A DNA stretch of 64,000 nt from contig NZ_FOXY01000009.1 of assembly GCF_900115865.1 (NCBI RefSeq), positions 62,001 to 126,000 on the forward strand, given 5' to 3'. The stretch comes from Donghicola eburneus. GTDB lineage: Bacteria; Pseudomonadota; Alphaproteobacteria; Rhodobacterales; Rhodobacteraceae. Below, in pieces: positions 17,493-26,137 of this stretch. Positions within the stretch are counted from its first letter, which is position 1. Each line of letters starts with the position of its first letter. Made by a program: the position numbers and the translations under genes. The notes under the pieces were generated by a model that searched no databases, was not told the DNA's origin, and saw nothing but the letters and a program-made list of their open reading frames with translations.

Positions 17493-17526
17493 AGAGAACG
17501 TGCGCGCTGCGCCGGCGGCGTTCTCT
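17493..17526 (+). other. Hairpin between FAD oxidase A and the ABC binding protein gene
   Basis: Arms AGAGAACG (17493-17500) and CGTTCTCT (17519-17526) around an 18-base GC-rich loop, in the 101-bp gap before the binding protein gene. No T-run of terminator quality; possibly an RNA stabiliser or processing site that sets high binding-protein expression. Confidence 0.4.
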
Positions 17527-17559
17527 CCTCCTCCTTTTGTGCGCAACAGGGAAATCAAG

Positions 17560-19221
17560 ATGACTGACGAGAAGAAAAATTCCGCACATCTCAACCGCCG
17601 TCAGGCGCTCATGATGATGGGGGCTGCTGGTGCGGCCTTGATGACGCCTATGGCGATTGGCCGTGACAAGGCCTTTGCCGCAAACGCGGATGCGACCGGA
17701 CAGCTGGTTCTGGCATTTTCCCAAGAGCCGACCGTCTTCAACCCGCTGATGCCCCACATCGAAGTGGACGAAGGCCTGTATTACGCGGTCTACGACACCC
17801 TGTTCGACTTTGATCCTGATGGCGAATTCTTTCCCATTCTTGCCGCCGAAGTCCCCACAGTTGCCAATGGCGGCATCTCGGCGGACGGTCTGAACTGGAC
17901 GCTGAAGCTTAAAGAGGGTGTCACCTGGCATGACGGTACGCCCTTTACGGCCGAGGATGTGAAATTCTCGCTCGAATTGACCGTGGACCCCGATTTCCGC
18001 TCGTTCCGCTCGACCGGCTATAAGCTGATGCAGGACATCACCGTCGTTTCGGACACCGAACTGACATGGACCATGAGCGAACCTTTTGCCCCAATGGCGG
18101 CCATTCTTGCGTCGACCTACATCGTGCCCAAGCACGTGTTCGACGGGGTCGAGGACAAGAACGCGACCATCCTCAACACCGCGCCCATCGGAACCGGTCC
18201 GTTCAAGTTCAAAAACCGCATGGCCGGTGACCACATTGAGCTGGAAGCTAACGCCGACTACCACATGGACGGCCCGTTCCTGAAGACGCTGATCATCAAA
18301 TACGTGCCTGACCTGAACGTCATGTACACCCAGTTCAAATCCGGCGACATCGACGTCATTGGCCTGCAATACATCACCCCCGATCATTTGGCCGAAGCCG
18401 AAGGACTAGAAGGCAAAGAGGTCACAGTCGCTGGCACCGCGACCTTTGAATCCATCGGCCTGAACATGACCCGCCCGCAGTTTCAGGAAAAAGCCGTGCG
18501 TCAGGCCCTGTATCTGGCGATCGACAAAACCTCGATCATCGACGCGCTGTATTATGGCGTGCCGACCCCGACCGAGACCTACATGCCCCGGCAGTCCTAT
18601 TACTATAACGACGACCTGCCGACGCATGAGTTCAACATCGAAAAGGCAAACGCGCTGCTTGATGAAGCGGGCTGGGAAAAGGGTTCCGACGGCATTCGCA
18701 CCAAAGATGGCGTGCGTCTGTCCTTCTCGAACTCGACCACCGCGGGCAATCACCTACGGGAACAAGCACAGCAGTTCATCCAGCAGACCTTTGCGATGAT
18801 CGGCGTCGAGATGACGATCAAGAATTTCCCACCCGCTGTCATGTGGGGCGACTACTGGATGAATTCCGAGTTCGACACAGTCGTTGTTGGCCTGAACACT
18901 CTGGCAGGCGCGGACCCTGACACCTCAGACTATTTCATGTCTACAATGTCGCCCGCGCTGGGTGGGTCGGGGCAGAACACCTTTGCCTACCAGAACCCCA
19001 AGGTGGACGAGCTGCTGACCAAAGGCGCGCAGAACTTCGTCCCCGAGGAACGCAAGGCGATCTATCAGGAAATGCAGGCCGTTATGCGCGAGGATCTGCC
19101 CTTCTTGCCGATGTTCCAATACGCGGTGGTCAAAGGCTGGAAAGACGACGTGACCGGCCCGACCCCCAACGTGAACAACCGGATCGATACATGGAACGTG
19201 CGCGATTGGGCACGCACCTGA
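17560..19221 (+). CDS. ABC transporter substrate-binding protein, family 5 (peptide/opine type)
   Basis: 553 residues with an export signal that carries NRRQALMMMG, a plausible twin-arginine motif, and cleavage expected around AFAANA. The mature protein has the SBP family 5 hallmarks: LNWTLKLKEGVTWHDGTPFTAEDV near residue 115 and a C-terminal FLPMFQYAVVKGW segment. Binds a peptide-like or amino-acid-derived ligand in the periplasm for the two permeases downstream. Start at 17560 gives the signal peptide; the frame upstream is open but overlaps the preceding gene. No ATPase gene is present in this operon. Confidence 0.92.
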   Translation: MTDEKKNSAHLNRRQALMMMGAAGAALMTPMAIGRDKAFAANADATGQLVLAFSQEPTVFNPLMPHIEVDEGLYYAVYDTLFDFDPDGEFFPILAAEVPTVANGGISADGLNWTLKLKEGVTWHDGTPFTAEDVKFSLELTVDPDFRSFRSTGYKLMQDITVVSDTELTWTMSEPFAPMAAILASTYIVPKHVFDGVEDKNATILNTAPIGTGPFKFKNRMAGDHIELEANADYHMDGPFLKTLIIKYVPDLNVMYTQFKSGDIDVIGLQYITPDHLAEAEGLEGKEVTVAGTATFESIGLNMTRPQFQEKAVRQALYLAIDKTSIIDALYYGVPTPTETYMPRQSYYYNDDLPTHEFNIEKANALLDEAGWEKGSDGIRTKDGVRLSFSNSTTAGNHLREQAQQFIQQTFAMIGVEMTIKNFPPAVMWGDYWMNSEFDTVVVGLNTLAGADPDTSDYFMSTMSPALGGSGQNTFAYQNPKVDELLTKGAQNFVPEERKAIYQEMQAVMREDLPFLPMFQYAVVKGWKDDVTGPTPNVNNRIDTWNVRDWART

Positions 19222-19233
19222 TCCCACTCTCTT

Positions 19234-19258
19234 GGTCAGCCGCGCTCCGCGGCTGACC
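19234..19258 (+). other. Hairpin between binding protein and first permease genes
   Basis: Perfect 11-bp stem GGTCAGCCGCG/CGCGGCTGACC with a 3-base loop and no T-run. Such structures between binding-protein and permease genes commonly protect the upstream mRNA and lower permease expression. Confidence 0.6.
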
Positions 19259-19290
19259 TCCCCCAACGTTTACCTACATGAGGGGACATC

Positions 19291-20241
19291 ATGGCCCGTT
19301 ATCTTTTGTCTCGGCTCGGCCAGAGCCTTATCCTGTTGCTGATTGTGTCCTTTATCGGGTTCGCGGTGCTCACGCTGGCCCCCGGTGGACCCCTGTCGCA
19401 ATTCGCGCTCAGTCCGGGCATGACACAGGAGCAAATCGACAAGATCGCAAACCAGATGGGCCTCGACCGTCCCGTGGTCGTTCAGTATTTCGACTGGCTC
19501 AGCCATCTGCTGATCGGCGACTGGGGCACCTCCTATCGCGATGGCCAGTCGGTGCTGCACGTGATCGGCAGCCACCTGTTTGCGACGCTCTTGCTGATGG
19601 GCACCGCCACCGTGATTTCCGTCACCCTTGGTAGCAGCATCGGCATCTATAGTGCCCTGCGCCGTGGCGGAGCGTTCGACTATACCATGACCGTCTTTGC
19701 GATGGTTGCCCTGTCGATCCCGACTTTCTGGTTCGGTCTGATCGCGATCTACATCTTTTCCCTAAACCTCGGCTGGCTGCCCGCAGGCAACATGTACACC
19801 GTCGGCGATGGGTCGGTTCTGGACTACATCAGCCACCTCATCATGCCCGCCACCGTTCTGGCGCTCGTCGATGTGGCAATCTGGAGCCGCTACATGCGGA
19901 CCTCGACCCTGAATGTAGTGAACCAAGATTTCGTCCGCACCGCCAAAGCCAAAGGGCTGACCGGTCGCCGTGTCCTTTTCAAGCACATCGTCGGCAACTC
20001 GCTGGTTCCGATGATCACACTGGCTGGCCTGCAACTGCCGATGGTCCTTGGCGGCGCGCTGGTGACCGAAACCGTTTTCACGTGGCCCGGCATGGGGCGG
20101 CTGTTCCTCGATAGCCTTGGGTACTCGGATTACCCCGTGGTCATGGGGCTCTTGATGGCCTCTGCCATGCTGGTTCTGGTCGGTAATCTGCTGGCCGACA
20201 TCACTGTCGCGCTCATTGATCCGCGCATCCGTCTTGATTGA
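19291..20241 (+). CDS. ABC transporter permease, DppB type
   Basis: 316 residues, about six hydrophobic segments, starting MARYLLSRLGQSLILLLIVS as in DppB/OppB permeases. The cytoplasmic EAA-type loop is visible in FVRTAKAKGLTGRRVLFKHIVGNSL near residue 215. It forms a heterodimeric channel with the following gene. The ATG at 19291 follows GAGGGGAC. It requires an ATPase not encoded in this operon; the lone double ATPase at 6386-8023 is of the matching class. Confidence 0.94.
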   Translation: MARYLLSRLGQSLILLLIVSFIGFAVLTLAPGGPLSQFALSPGMTQEQIDKIANQMGLDRPVVVQYFDWLSHLLIGDWGTSYRDGQSVLHVIGSHLFATLLLMGTATVISVTLGSSIGIYSALRRGGAFDYTMTVFAMVALSIPTFWFGLIAIYIFSLNLGWLPAGNMYTVGDGSVLDYISHLIMPATVLALVDVAIWSRYMRTSTLNVVNQDFVRTAKAKGLTGRRVLFKHIVGNSLVPMITLAGLQLPMVLGGALVTETVFTWPGMGRLFLDSLGYSDYPVVMGLLMASAMLVLVGNLLADITVALIDPRIRLD

Positions 20242-20251
20242 GGAGCTGCAC

Positions 20252-21133
20252 ATGACAACCCTTTCTACCAACTCTGCCGAACGCAAACCCTTGATCAAAT
20301 CCCGCGCCCTGCGCCGCTTCCTGAGCCACAAGTTGGCGCTGATCGGGACGATCATGGTGCTGACGTTAACTTTTGCCTGTTTCGTCGGCCCGTATCTGCT
20401 GCCTTATGACGAGCTCTACATTGATCTGATGTCCCGCTTTGCCCCGCCGGGCACGAACGGTCACCTGTTTGGTACAGACCCATTAGGTCGTGATATTGCA
20501 GCGCGCCTGTTCCATGCGGGGCAGATTTCCATGGCAGTCGGGTTCGCCGTGATGATCATCGCGACGTGCATCGGGTCTGTGATCGGCGTGATTTCTGGAT
20601 ACTATGGGGGCGCTGTGTCTGCCGTACTGATGCGCGTCGTCGATGCCTTTCTGTCATTCCCGTCGGTCTTCCTGCTGCTGGCGCTGGCAGCATTCATTCA
20701 GCCCGGCCCGGTGATGATCGCACTGATCATTTCGGCCACCAGTTGGATGGAAGTCGCCCGTATCGTCGAAGCCGAAGTCAAATCCCTGCGCAATCAGGAC
20801 TTTGTCCAAGCCGCCCACATGCTGGGGCTGTCCAACCGCTGGATCATGTTCCGCGAGCTGCTACCCAATGCCATTGGCCCCATCATCGTCGCCGCGACCC
20901 TGACAGTGGCCCGCGCGATCCTGCTAGAAGCGTACATCTCGTTCCTTGGCTACGGCATTCAGCCACCGCTTCCCAGCTGGGGCAACATGCTGAACGGCGC
21001 ACAGCAGTATCTGGCCACTGCACCTTGGCTGGCCATCGTACCTGGTGTGGCGATCACCATCGCGGTCGCTGGCTTCAACTTCATTGGGGACGGCCTGCGG
21101 GACGCCTTTGACAGTCGCAGCGATCTGGGATGA
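20252..21133 (+). CDS. ABC transporter permease, DppC type
   Basis: 293 residues with an N-terminal OppC_N-like segment (RRFLSHKLALIGTIMVLTL), GTDPLGRDIAARL, typical of DppC proteins, and the EAA loop FVQAAHMLGLSNRWIMFRELLPN. Partner of the DppB-type permease 10 bp upstream. The TGA overlaps the ATG of the next FAD oxidase, linking uptake directly to catabolism. Start at 20252 has a GAGG site; a 12-codon upstream extension has none. Confidence 0.94.
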   Translation: MTTLSTNSAERKPLIKSRALRRFLSHKLALIGTIMVLTLTFACFVGPYLLPYDELYIDLMSRFAPPGTNGHLFGTDPLGRDIAARLFHAGQISMAVGFAVMIIATCIGSVIGVISGYYGGAVSAVLMRVVDAFLSFPSVFLLLALAAFIQPGPVMIALIISATSWMEVARIVEAEVKSLRNQDFVQAAHMLGLSNRWIMFRELLPNAIGPIIVAATLTVARAILLEAYISFLGYGIQPPLPSWGNMLNGAQQYLATAPWLAIVPGVAITIAVAGFNFIGDGLRDAFDSRSDLG

Positions 21134-22464
21134 GCCAAACTATGCCCAAGTTCTCGGAGTTCAAGGACACCCTGTGGTACGCGACCGCGCACGATGCGCC
21201 AAAGACGACGGCGCTCAAGGGCGAAGTCAAAGCTGACGTCTGCGTCGTCGGGGCGGGGTATTCTGGCCTGACCACAGCGCTGGAACTGGCACGGGCAGGG
21301 GTCTCGGTCGTGGTTTTGGAACGCGAAGAGGTCGGGTTTGGCGGATCGGGCCGCAATGCCGGACACTGCACACCGACCTTCACTCACTTCAGCCTGCCGG
21401 AACTGCGCAAGCACTTGGGTGCCCCATGGGCGGACCGCCTGATCCAGCGTCAAACCCGCGCCAATGACAAAGTGGCAGCAATGATCAATCGCTACGGCAT
21501 CGACTGCGAGTGGGAGCAGAACGGCTATGTCCAAGGGGCGCTCTTCCCCTCGCACCTCAAAACCCTGCGCGGCCATATGAAGAGTTACAATGCCGTCGGG
21601 GCCCGCACGCGTATGCTGGACCGTGAAGAAGCCCACGAGATCACTGGATCGCCGCGCTTTTACGGTGGCTGGTTCCACGAAGAGGCCGGCGGCATGAACG
21701 CTTTGGCGTATGCACGTGGGCTTGGCCGCGCCGTGCAGGCAGAAGGCGGGGTAATTTATACGCGCACACCAGCCGAAATCTGTGATCGACAGGGGCAAGC
21801 TTGGGTCGTCAAAACGCCCCGAGGGGCTGTCCGCGCTGAAAAGGTGATCTACACCACCGGCGCCTACACCGTCGCGGGCTGGCCCAAGCTGGATCAGACC
21901 TTCAAGATCATGCGGGTCTTCGTTGCCGCAACGCAGCCCTTGTCCGCCGAAGCGCAACGGATCGTTCTGCCCAAGCGCACAACCATTCAGGACGGACGTG
22001 GTGACATCTACGTCTACAAGTACAACCGCGAAAACCGGATCGTGGCCTCCATGTTCCCGATGGGGGCCCGCGGCCGCGACCCCGCTTTGACTCGAAAGAT
22101 CTTGTCAGAGCGTCTGAAATGGCTGCACCCTGATCTACGCGAAGAGCCGCGCTGGGAGTTCTTCTGGTTCGGCGAGTTGGACATGCAGCGCCGAACCGTG
22201 CCGCGGCTTTACGGTTTAGCGCCTGGTGTGATCGCGATGACAGGGCTGTCGGGACGCGGTGTACCCACGGGGTCAATGATCGGCGGCATTCTGGCAGATT
22301 GGGCCAATGGCACACCAGAAGCCGATCTGGACCTGAAACTCGAACCCCTGAGCCGGCAACCGCTCTACATGAGCGTCGCGCCGCAGGCCGCCCTGCGCAG
22401 TTATCGGATCCGCGACAATTTGCGAGCGAAACGCCAGAACGCGCCGCTCCCCCCTTTTGCATGA
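21130..22464 (+). CDS. FAD-dependent oxidoreductase, PuuB/OrdL-like
   Basis: 444 residues. After about 33 residues there is the FAD-binding VCVVGAGYSGLTTALELARAG, then GFGGSGRNAGHC, the segment typical of gamma-glutamylputrescine oxidase and related amine oxidases. C-terminal TGLSGRGVPTGSMIGGILADW closes the flavin site. Oxidises a secondary amine to an imine. Differs clearly from the paralogous pair at 16127 and 22480, so the operon holds two oxidase types. Overlaps the permease stop by four bases. Substrate unknown; the transported compound is the natural candidate. Confidence 0.9.
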   Translation: MSQTMPKFSEFKDTLWYATAHDAPKTTALKGEVKADVCVVGAGYSGLTTALELARAGVSVVVLEREEVGFGGSGRNAGHCTPTFTHFSLPELRKHLGAPWADRLIQRQTRANDKVAAMINRYGIDCEWEQNGYVQGALFPSHLKTLRGHMKSYNAVGARTRMLDREEAHEITGSPRFYGGWFHEEAGGMNALAYARGLGRAVQAEGGVIYTRTPAEICDRQGQAWVVKTPRGAVRAEKVIYTTGAYTVAGWPKLDQTFKIMRVFVAATQPLSAEAQRIVLPKRTTIQDGRGDIYVYKYNRENRIVASMFPMGARGRDPALTRKILSERLKWLHPDLREEPRWEFFWFGELDMQRRTVPRLYGLAPGVIAMTGLSGRGVPTGSMIGGILADWANGTPEADLDLKLEPLSRQPLYMSVAPQAALRSYRIRDNLRAKRQNAPLPPFA

Positions 22465-22479
22465 GATAGGAGAAACTTC

Positions 22480-23832
22480 ATGCCCGGACCGAAAGTCGAA
22501 CCGGTCGAAAGTAGCACCACATTGCCGGATCAAGTCGACGTGGTGGTTATTGGCGGCGGCATAGCAGGAGTCTCTGCCGCACTGGAATTGGTCGAGCGGG
22601 GCAAGACGGTCGCCCTCTGCGAAAAGGGCCAGATCGGGGCCGAGCAATCTAGCCGGAACTGGGGCTGGGTCCGGCTAACCCACCGCGATCCGCGCGAGAT
22701 GCCCCTGATGATTGAGTCCGTGCGACTGTGGAAACAGATGGACGAGCGCACAGGACAAAAGACCGGCTATGTACAATGCGGCGCGACATACACTGTCACC
22801 TCCGAGGCCGCGCTCGAAACCGAACGCCGAAGTGCAGACGACTTGCAGGCCTACCAGATTCCCGCACGGATCCTAAGCGCAGACGAGGTCAAAGAGGCTT
22901 TTCCCGGATTGGGACTGTCGATCAAGGGGGCGCTGCATAATCCGCAGGATGGGCGCGCAGAGCCTCAGGCCGCGGCTCCCGCAATCGCACGCGCGATCAT
23001 GGCCAACGGCGGCACGGTTCATCAAAACTGTGCAGTCCGGACCCTGGAGACAAAAGACGGCAAGATCTCTGGCGTCGTCACCGAGCATGGCACCATCAAG
23101 TGTGATGCGGTGCTTGTAGCAGGAGGTGTCTGGTCGCGGCTTTTCCTCGGCAACCACGGAATTGATCTGCCCGCACTCTGGACCAAGGGCAACGTTCAGC
23201 GCACCGAAGCTATCCCTGATGGGCCCGAAGGCACGCTCAAGCACCCCGATTTCACGATGCGGAAGCGCCGCGATGGCGGCTACACCATCGCCTCGGCCAT
23301 CCCGAGCCGATATCAACTGACCCCCGACAGCTTCCGCCTGCTAGGGAAATTTCTACCCACATTGATGAACGAATGGAGACGCTTGAGCCTTGGCGTCGGG
23401 ACCGCGTTTTTCGAGGCGCTGCGCATGCCGAAGCGCTGGAGCGCCACTGATATCACCCCGTTCGAGAAGACGCGCATCCTTGATCCAGAGCCCGACACCA
23501 AACTACTGGACAAAGCGTTGGCGACGCTCACTGGATTTTACGCACCCTTCAAAAACGCTAAAATTGCCCAGCGTTGGGCAGGTTATATCGACGTGATGCC
23601 TGACGTGATCCCCGTGATTTCCGATACCAAAGACGTGAAAAATGGAATTCCCGGTCTCTATGTCGTGGCCGGCTTCTCTGGTCATGGCTTCGGGCTCGGG
23701 ACAGGCGCAGGGCGGCTGGCGGCCGATCTGATCACGGGGCAGGGCCCATGTGTAGATCCCACGCCATTTCGGCTCAGTCGGTTTTCGGACGGGACCAAGA
23801 TCGTGCCGATGGGGGGCATTCTGCAACGCTAG
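22480..23832 (+). CDS. FAD-dependent amine/amino-acid oxidoreductase (DadA-like), copy B
   Basis: 450-residue paralogue of the oxidase at 16127. FAD fold VVVIGGGIAGVSAALELVERG near residue 22, then SSRNWGWVRLTHRDPRE, and C-terminal GFSGHGFGLGTGAGRL. Last gene of the MarR operon; GGAGAAACTTC precedes the ATG. The two copies flank the transporter and the PuuB-like gene, which points to an old duplication followed by divergence, perhaps to act on successive intermediates or on stereoisomers of one substrate. Confidence 0.9.
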   Translation: MPGPKVEPVESSTTLPDQVDVVVIGGGIAGVSAALELVERGKTVALCEKGQIGAEQSSRNWGWVRLTHRDPREMPLMIESVRLWKQMDERTGQKTGYVQCGATYTVTSEAALETERRSADDLQAYQIPARILSADEVKEAFPGLGLSIKGALHNPQDGRAEPQAAAPAIARAIMANGGTVHQNCAVRTLETKDGKISGVVTEHGTIKCDAVLVAGGVWSRLFLGNHGIDLPALWTKGNVQRTEAIPDGPEGTLKHPDFTMRKRRDGGYTIASAIPSRYQLTPDSFRLLGKFLPTLMNEWRRLSLGVGTAFFEALRMPKRWSATDITPFEKTRILDPEPDTKLLDKALATLTGFYAPFKNAKIAQRWAGYIDVMPDVIPVISDTKDVKNGIPGLYVVAGFSGHGFGLGTGAGRLAADLITGQGPCVDPTPFRLSRFSDGTKIVPMGGILQR

Positions 23833-23925
23833 CGCGTAGAAACAGCCTGCACGGCCACTCTAAGGGCCTGAGTTCCGACAAGTCCCGAAGCCGCTCGGCA
23901 AAACGGGGTTTGCGTCAATCCGTCG

Positions 23926-23950
23926 CGTCATGCATGCTCGGTGCATGACG
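23926..23950 (+). promoter_or_regulatory. Perfect inverted repeat over the start codon of the MHYT-LytTR gene
   Basis: Arms CGTCATGCA and TGCATGACG (9 bp, 7-base spacer). The probable ATG at 23945 lies inside the right arm. As RNA it would hide the start codon; as DNA it could be an operator. No ribosome site is visible before this ATG. Confidence 0.5.
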
Positions 23951-25057
23951 TTTATCGACTACGGACATAACCTCTGGCTCGTTGCAATTTCGTTCGTCGT
24001 CGCACTGGTGGCGGGCGCGACCGGCCTTTGGCTCACCAAAGACCTTTCGAAAAAGACCGTCCTGCAGCGCAAACTCTCGGTGGCCTTGGCTGCGATTGCG
24101 CTGGGGGGCGGGATTTGGTCGATGCACTTTGTCGCGATGCTCGGGCTGCGGATGCCGATGCTGTTCTACTACGACGCGGCGATAACCCTTGTGTCTGCAC
24201 TGATCGCCATACTGATCGTCACTTCGGCGCTTCTGCTGCTGCACTTCCGTAAGCGGACCAAAACAACAATCTTGATCGCGGGCACATTGGTTGGTGCAGG
24301 GGTGCTGGCCATGCACTACGTCGGCATGGCGGGGATGCAGTTGTGCCAACCAGTCTATACCCCGAGCGGCGTAATAGGATCTTCGATTTTAGCGATTGGC
24401 CTATGCATTCTTGCCTTTGCGGTGGCCTATGGGCGGCGGTCCAACCGGAATATCCTGATTGGAACACTGTGCTTTGGCGTAGCTGTAACCGCTGTGCACT
24501 TTCTCGCCATGTCGAGCACAAACTTTGTCGCGCTCGAGCGGACCCAAGAGATCGGCCCCCTGATCAGCAAAGAAGTTATGGCGATAGGTGTGATCCTAAG
24601 CAGCTTTGTGATTTTTGGCATGTTTCTGTGGGTTGGCTCGACCGTCTTGGTTCCGGTTGATCCAAATTCCGCTGATCCGGTTGCGACCGCCCCTGTCGAC
24701 CAGCCTACCGAGACCACCCCAGCCAGCCCTGAAATATGGGTGCCCTGCGAACGCGAGGGCGCCAAGGTCCGTGTCGCAGCAGGAGAGGTCGCCTTTGTCC
24801 GCGCGGACGGGCACTACACCCAAATCTACACCGAAGATGGGCGCTACTACTGCGCTTGGCCGATCACCGAAGCAACCAAGCGTCTGGTCCCCGAGGGCCT
24901 GATGAAGGTCCACCGCAGCTATTTGGTGAATCCGTCCAAGGTGGTCCATTTCGAGCGCAAGAAGGACAAGGGGCGCTGCTCCTTTGGTCCCTCTGGATTG
25001 CCCGAAGTTCCTGTCAGCCGGTCCCATCTGAAAGAGGCAGAAACCGCCTTTTCCTGA
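23945..25057 (+). CDS. MHYT sensor - LytTR DNA-binding regulator (CoxC/CoxH-like)
   Basis: 370 residues. The N-terminal half (about residues 5-210) is a membrane MHYT domain with three repeats around IWSMHFVAML, VLAMHYVGMA and AVTAVHFLAMS; the family's His and Met residues are proposed metal ligands for sensing a diatomic gas. A Pro/Thr-rich linker leads to a C-terminal LytTR DNA-binding domain (about 255-365: VRADGHYTQIYT, MKVHRSYLVNPSKV). CoxC and CoxH of Oligotropha carboxidovorans have this architecture, and this gene directly precedes coxM. An ATG at 23930 in frame is an alternative start. It probably controls the cox genes through the direct repeat at 25142-25176. Confidence 0.9.
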   Translation: MTFIDYGHNLWLVAISFVVALVAGATGLWLTKDLSKKTVLQRKLSVALAAIALGGGIWSMHFVAMLGLRMPMLFYYDAAITLVSALIAILIVTSALLLLHFRKRTKTTILIAGTLVGAGVLAMHYVGMAGMQLCQPVYTPSGVIGSSILAIGLCILAFAVAYGRRSNRNILIGTLCFGVAVTAVHFLAMSSTNFVALERTQEIGPLISKEVMAIGVILSSFVIFGMFLWVGSTVLVPVDPNSADPVATAPVDQPTETTPASPEIWVPCEREGAKVRVAAGEVAFVRADGHYTQIYTEDGRYYCAWPITEATKRLVPEGLMKVHRSYLVNPSKVVHFERKKDKGRCSFGPSGLPEVPVSRSHLKEAETAFS

Positions 25058-25141
25058 GGACGGCTCCGCCGCGCATCCACGCCTCGTCCCATGCCATCTC
25101 GTGCCCCGACCTTCGGACCCCGAAGCTGTTCGTTCAACCGA

Positions 25142-25176
25142 GCGCATTTCGTGCAGCAGGCGGCGCATTTCGTGCA
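25142..25176 (+). promoter_or_regulatory. 14-bp exact direct repeat, 21-bp period: candidate LytTR operator for cox
   Basis: GCGCATTTCGTGCA occurs at 25142-25155 and again at 25163-25176, exactly 21 bp apart (two helical turns). LytTR proteins bind direct repeats with about this period. A third near copy of the core, CATCTCGTGC, lies at 25095-25104, and a degenerate one (GTTCGTTCA) at 25128-25136. It is placed 94 bp before coxM and right after the LytTR gene. Confidence 0.75.
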
Positions 25177-25269
25177 AAATGCTCGGAAATAAAGCGTTTT
25201 CAGAAGCCATAGACCCGTCCGGCCGCCAGCCTTCTCCTCGCCAGAATGATTGCTCAGGGAGGAGTGACG

Positions 25270-26124
25270 ATGATTCCAGCGGCGTTCGAATACTACCGGC
25301 CAAAGGACATGGAGGGGGTTCTCGCGGTGCTTACAGAGCATGGTGATGACGCGCGTGTCCTTGCCGGCGGACACAGCCTGATACCGATGATGAAGCTGCG
25401 CATGGCCGAGGTCCCGCACCTGATCGACCTGCAAGACGTCGCGGGACTTGGCGGGATTTCCGTCAGCGATGGCACCGTGCGCCTTGGCGCGATGGTGACC
25501 CAGTCTGACATCATCGCCGACGCTGTTCTCGCCGACGCTGCGCCCATCATGCGCGAGGCGTCTCTCCAGATTGCTGACCCGCAAGTGCGCTACATGGGCA
25601 CCGTCGGAGGGAACGTGGCCAATGGTGATCCGGGCAATGACATGCCAGGCCTGATGCAATGCCTTGATGCGACCTTTACGCTGATCGGTCCCGACGGCGA
25701 ACGCGAGGTCGCGGCGCGGGATTTCTACGAGTCCGCCTATATGACCGCCCGCGAGGATGACGAGGTGCTGACCGCCGTGTCCTTCAAGGTGCCCGAGGGC
25801 GGCTACGCCTACCAAAAGCAGAAAAGAAAGATTGGCGACTACGCGACCGCCGCTGCCGCCGTTCAGATCGTCAAAGAGGGCGGCACCTGCGCACGCGCCT
25901 CCATCGCTATGACCAACCTGAGCGACACGCCGGTCTATTCAGAGGCCGCAGGTGCGGCACTGGTCGGGACATCTGTCACTGACAGCGACATCGACGCGGC
26001 CGTGCAGGCGATGCTGGGAGACATCGATCCTGCCGAAGACAACCGCGGCCCCGTCGAATTCAAACGCCACGCAGCCGCTGTGATCCTGCGCCGTGCCATC
26101 GCACGCGCTTGGTCGCGCGCCTGA
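25270..26124 (+). CDS. coxM: CO dehydrogenase medium subunit (FAD-binding)
   Basis: 284 residues. FAD-binding motifs [11 protein letters not shown] (near residue 33) and [11 protein letters not shown] (near 112) match the CoxM flavoprotein of molybdenum CO dehydrogenases. It passes electrons from the [2Fe-2S] clusters of CoxS to the quinone pool. Start at 25270 follows GGGAGGAG; an in-frame ATG 24 bp upstream lies in the ribosome-site region. First gene of the order coxM-coxS-coxL, the arrangement of form I (true CO-oxidising) clusters. Confidence 0.94.
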   Translation: MIPAAFEYYRPKDMEGVLAVLTEHGDDARVLAGGHSLIPMMKLRMAEVPHLIDLQDVAGLGGISVSDGTVRLGAMVTQSDIIADAVLADAAPIMREASLQIADPQVRYMGTVGGNVANGDPGNDMPGLMQCLDATFTLIGPDGEREVAARDFYESAYMTAREDDEVLTAVSFKVPEGGYAYQKQKRKIGDYATAAAAVQIVKEGGTCARASIAMTNLSDTPVYSEAAGAALVGTSVTDSDIDAAVQAMLGDIDPAEDNRGPVEFKRHAAAVILRRAIARAWSRA

Positions 26125-26137
26125 TCGGGAGGAAACC

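Noticed and set aside
17293-18387. 364-codon open frame on the minus strand
   Set aside because: Antisense to the end of oxidase A and the family 5 binding protein; no domain recognised.
20959-21957. 332-codon open frame on the minus strand
   Set aside because: Antisense to the DppC permease and PuuB-like oxidase, which are coupled and well supported.
22480-23832. Oxidase B as a recent tandem duplication of oxidase A by a mobile element
   Set aside because: The two copies share motifs but differ at many residues and no insertion sequence or flanking repeat is visible, so the duplication is old.
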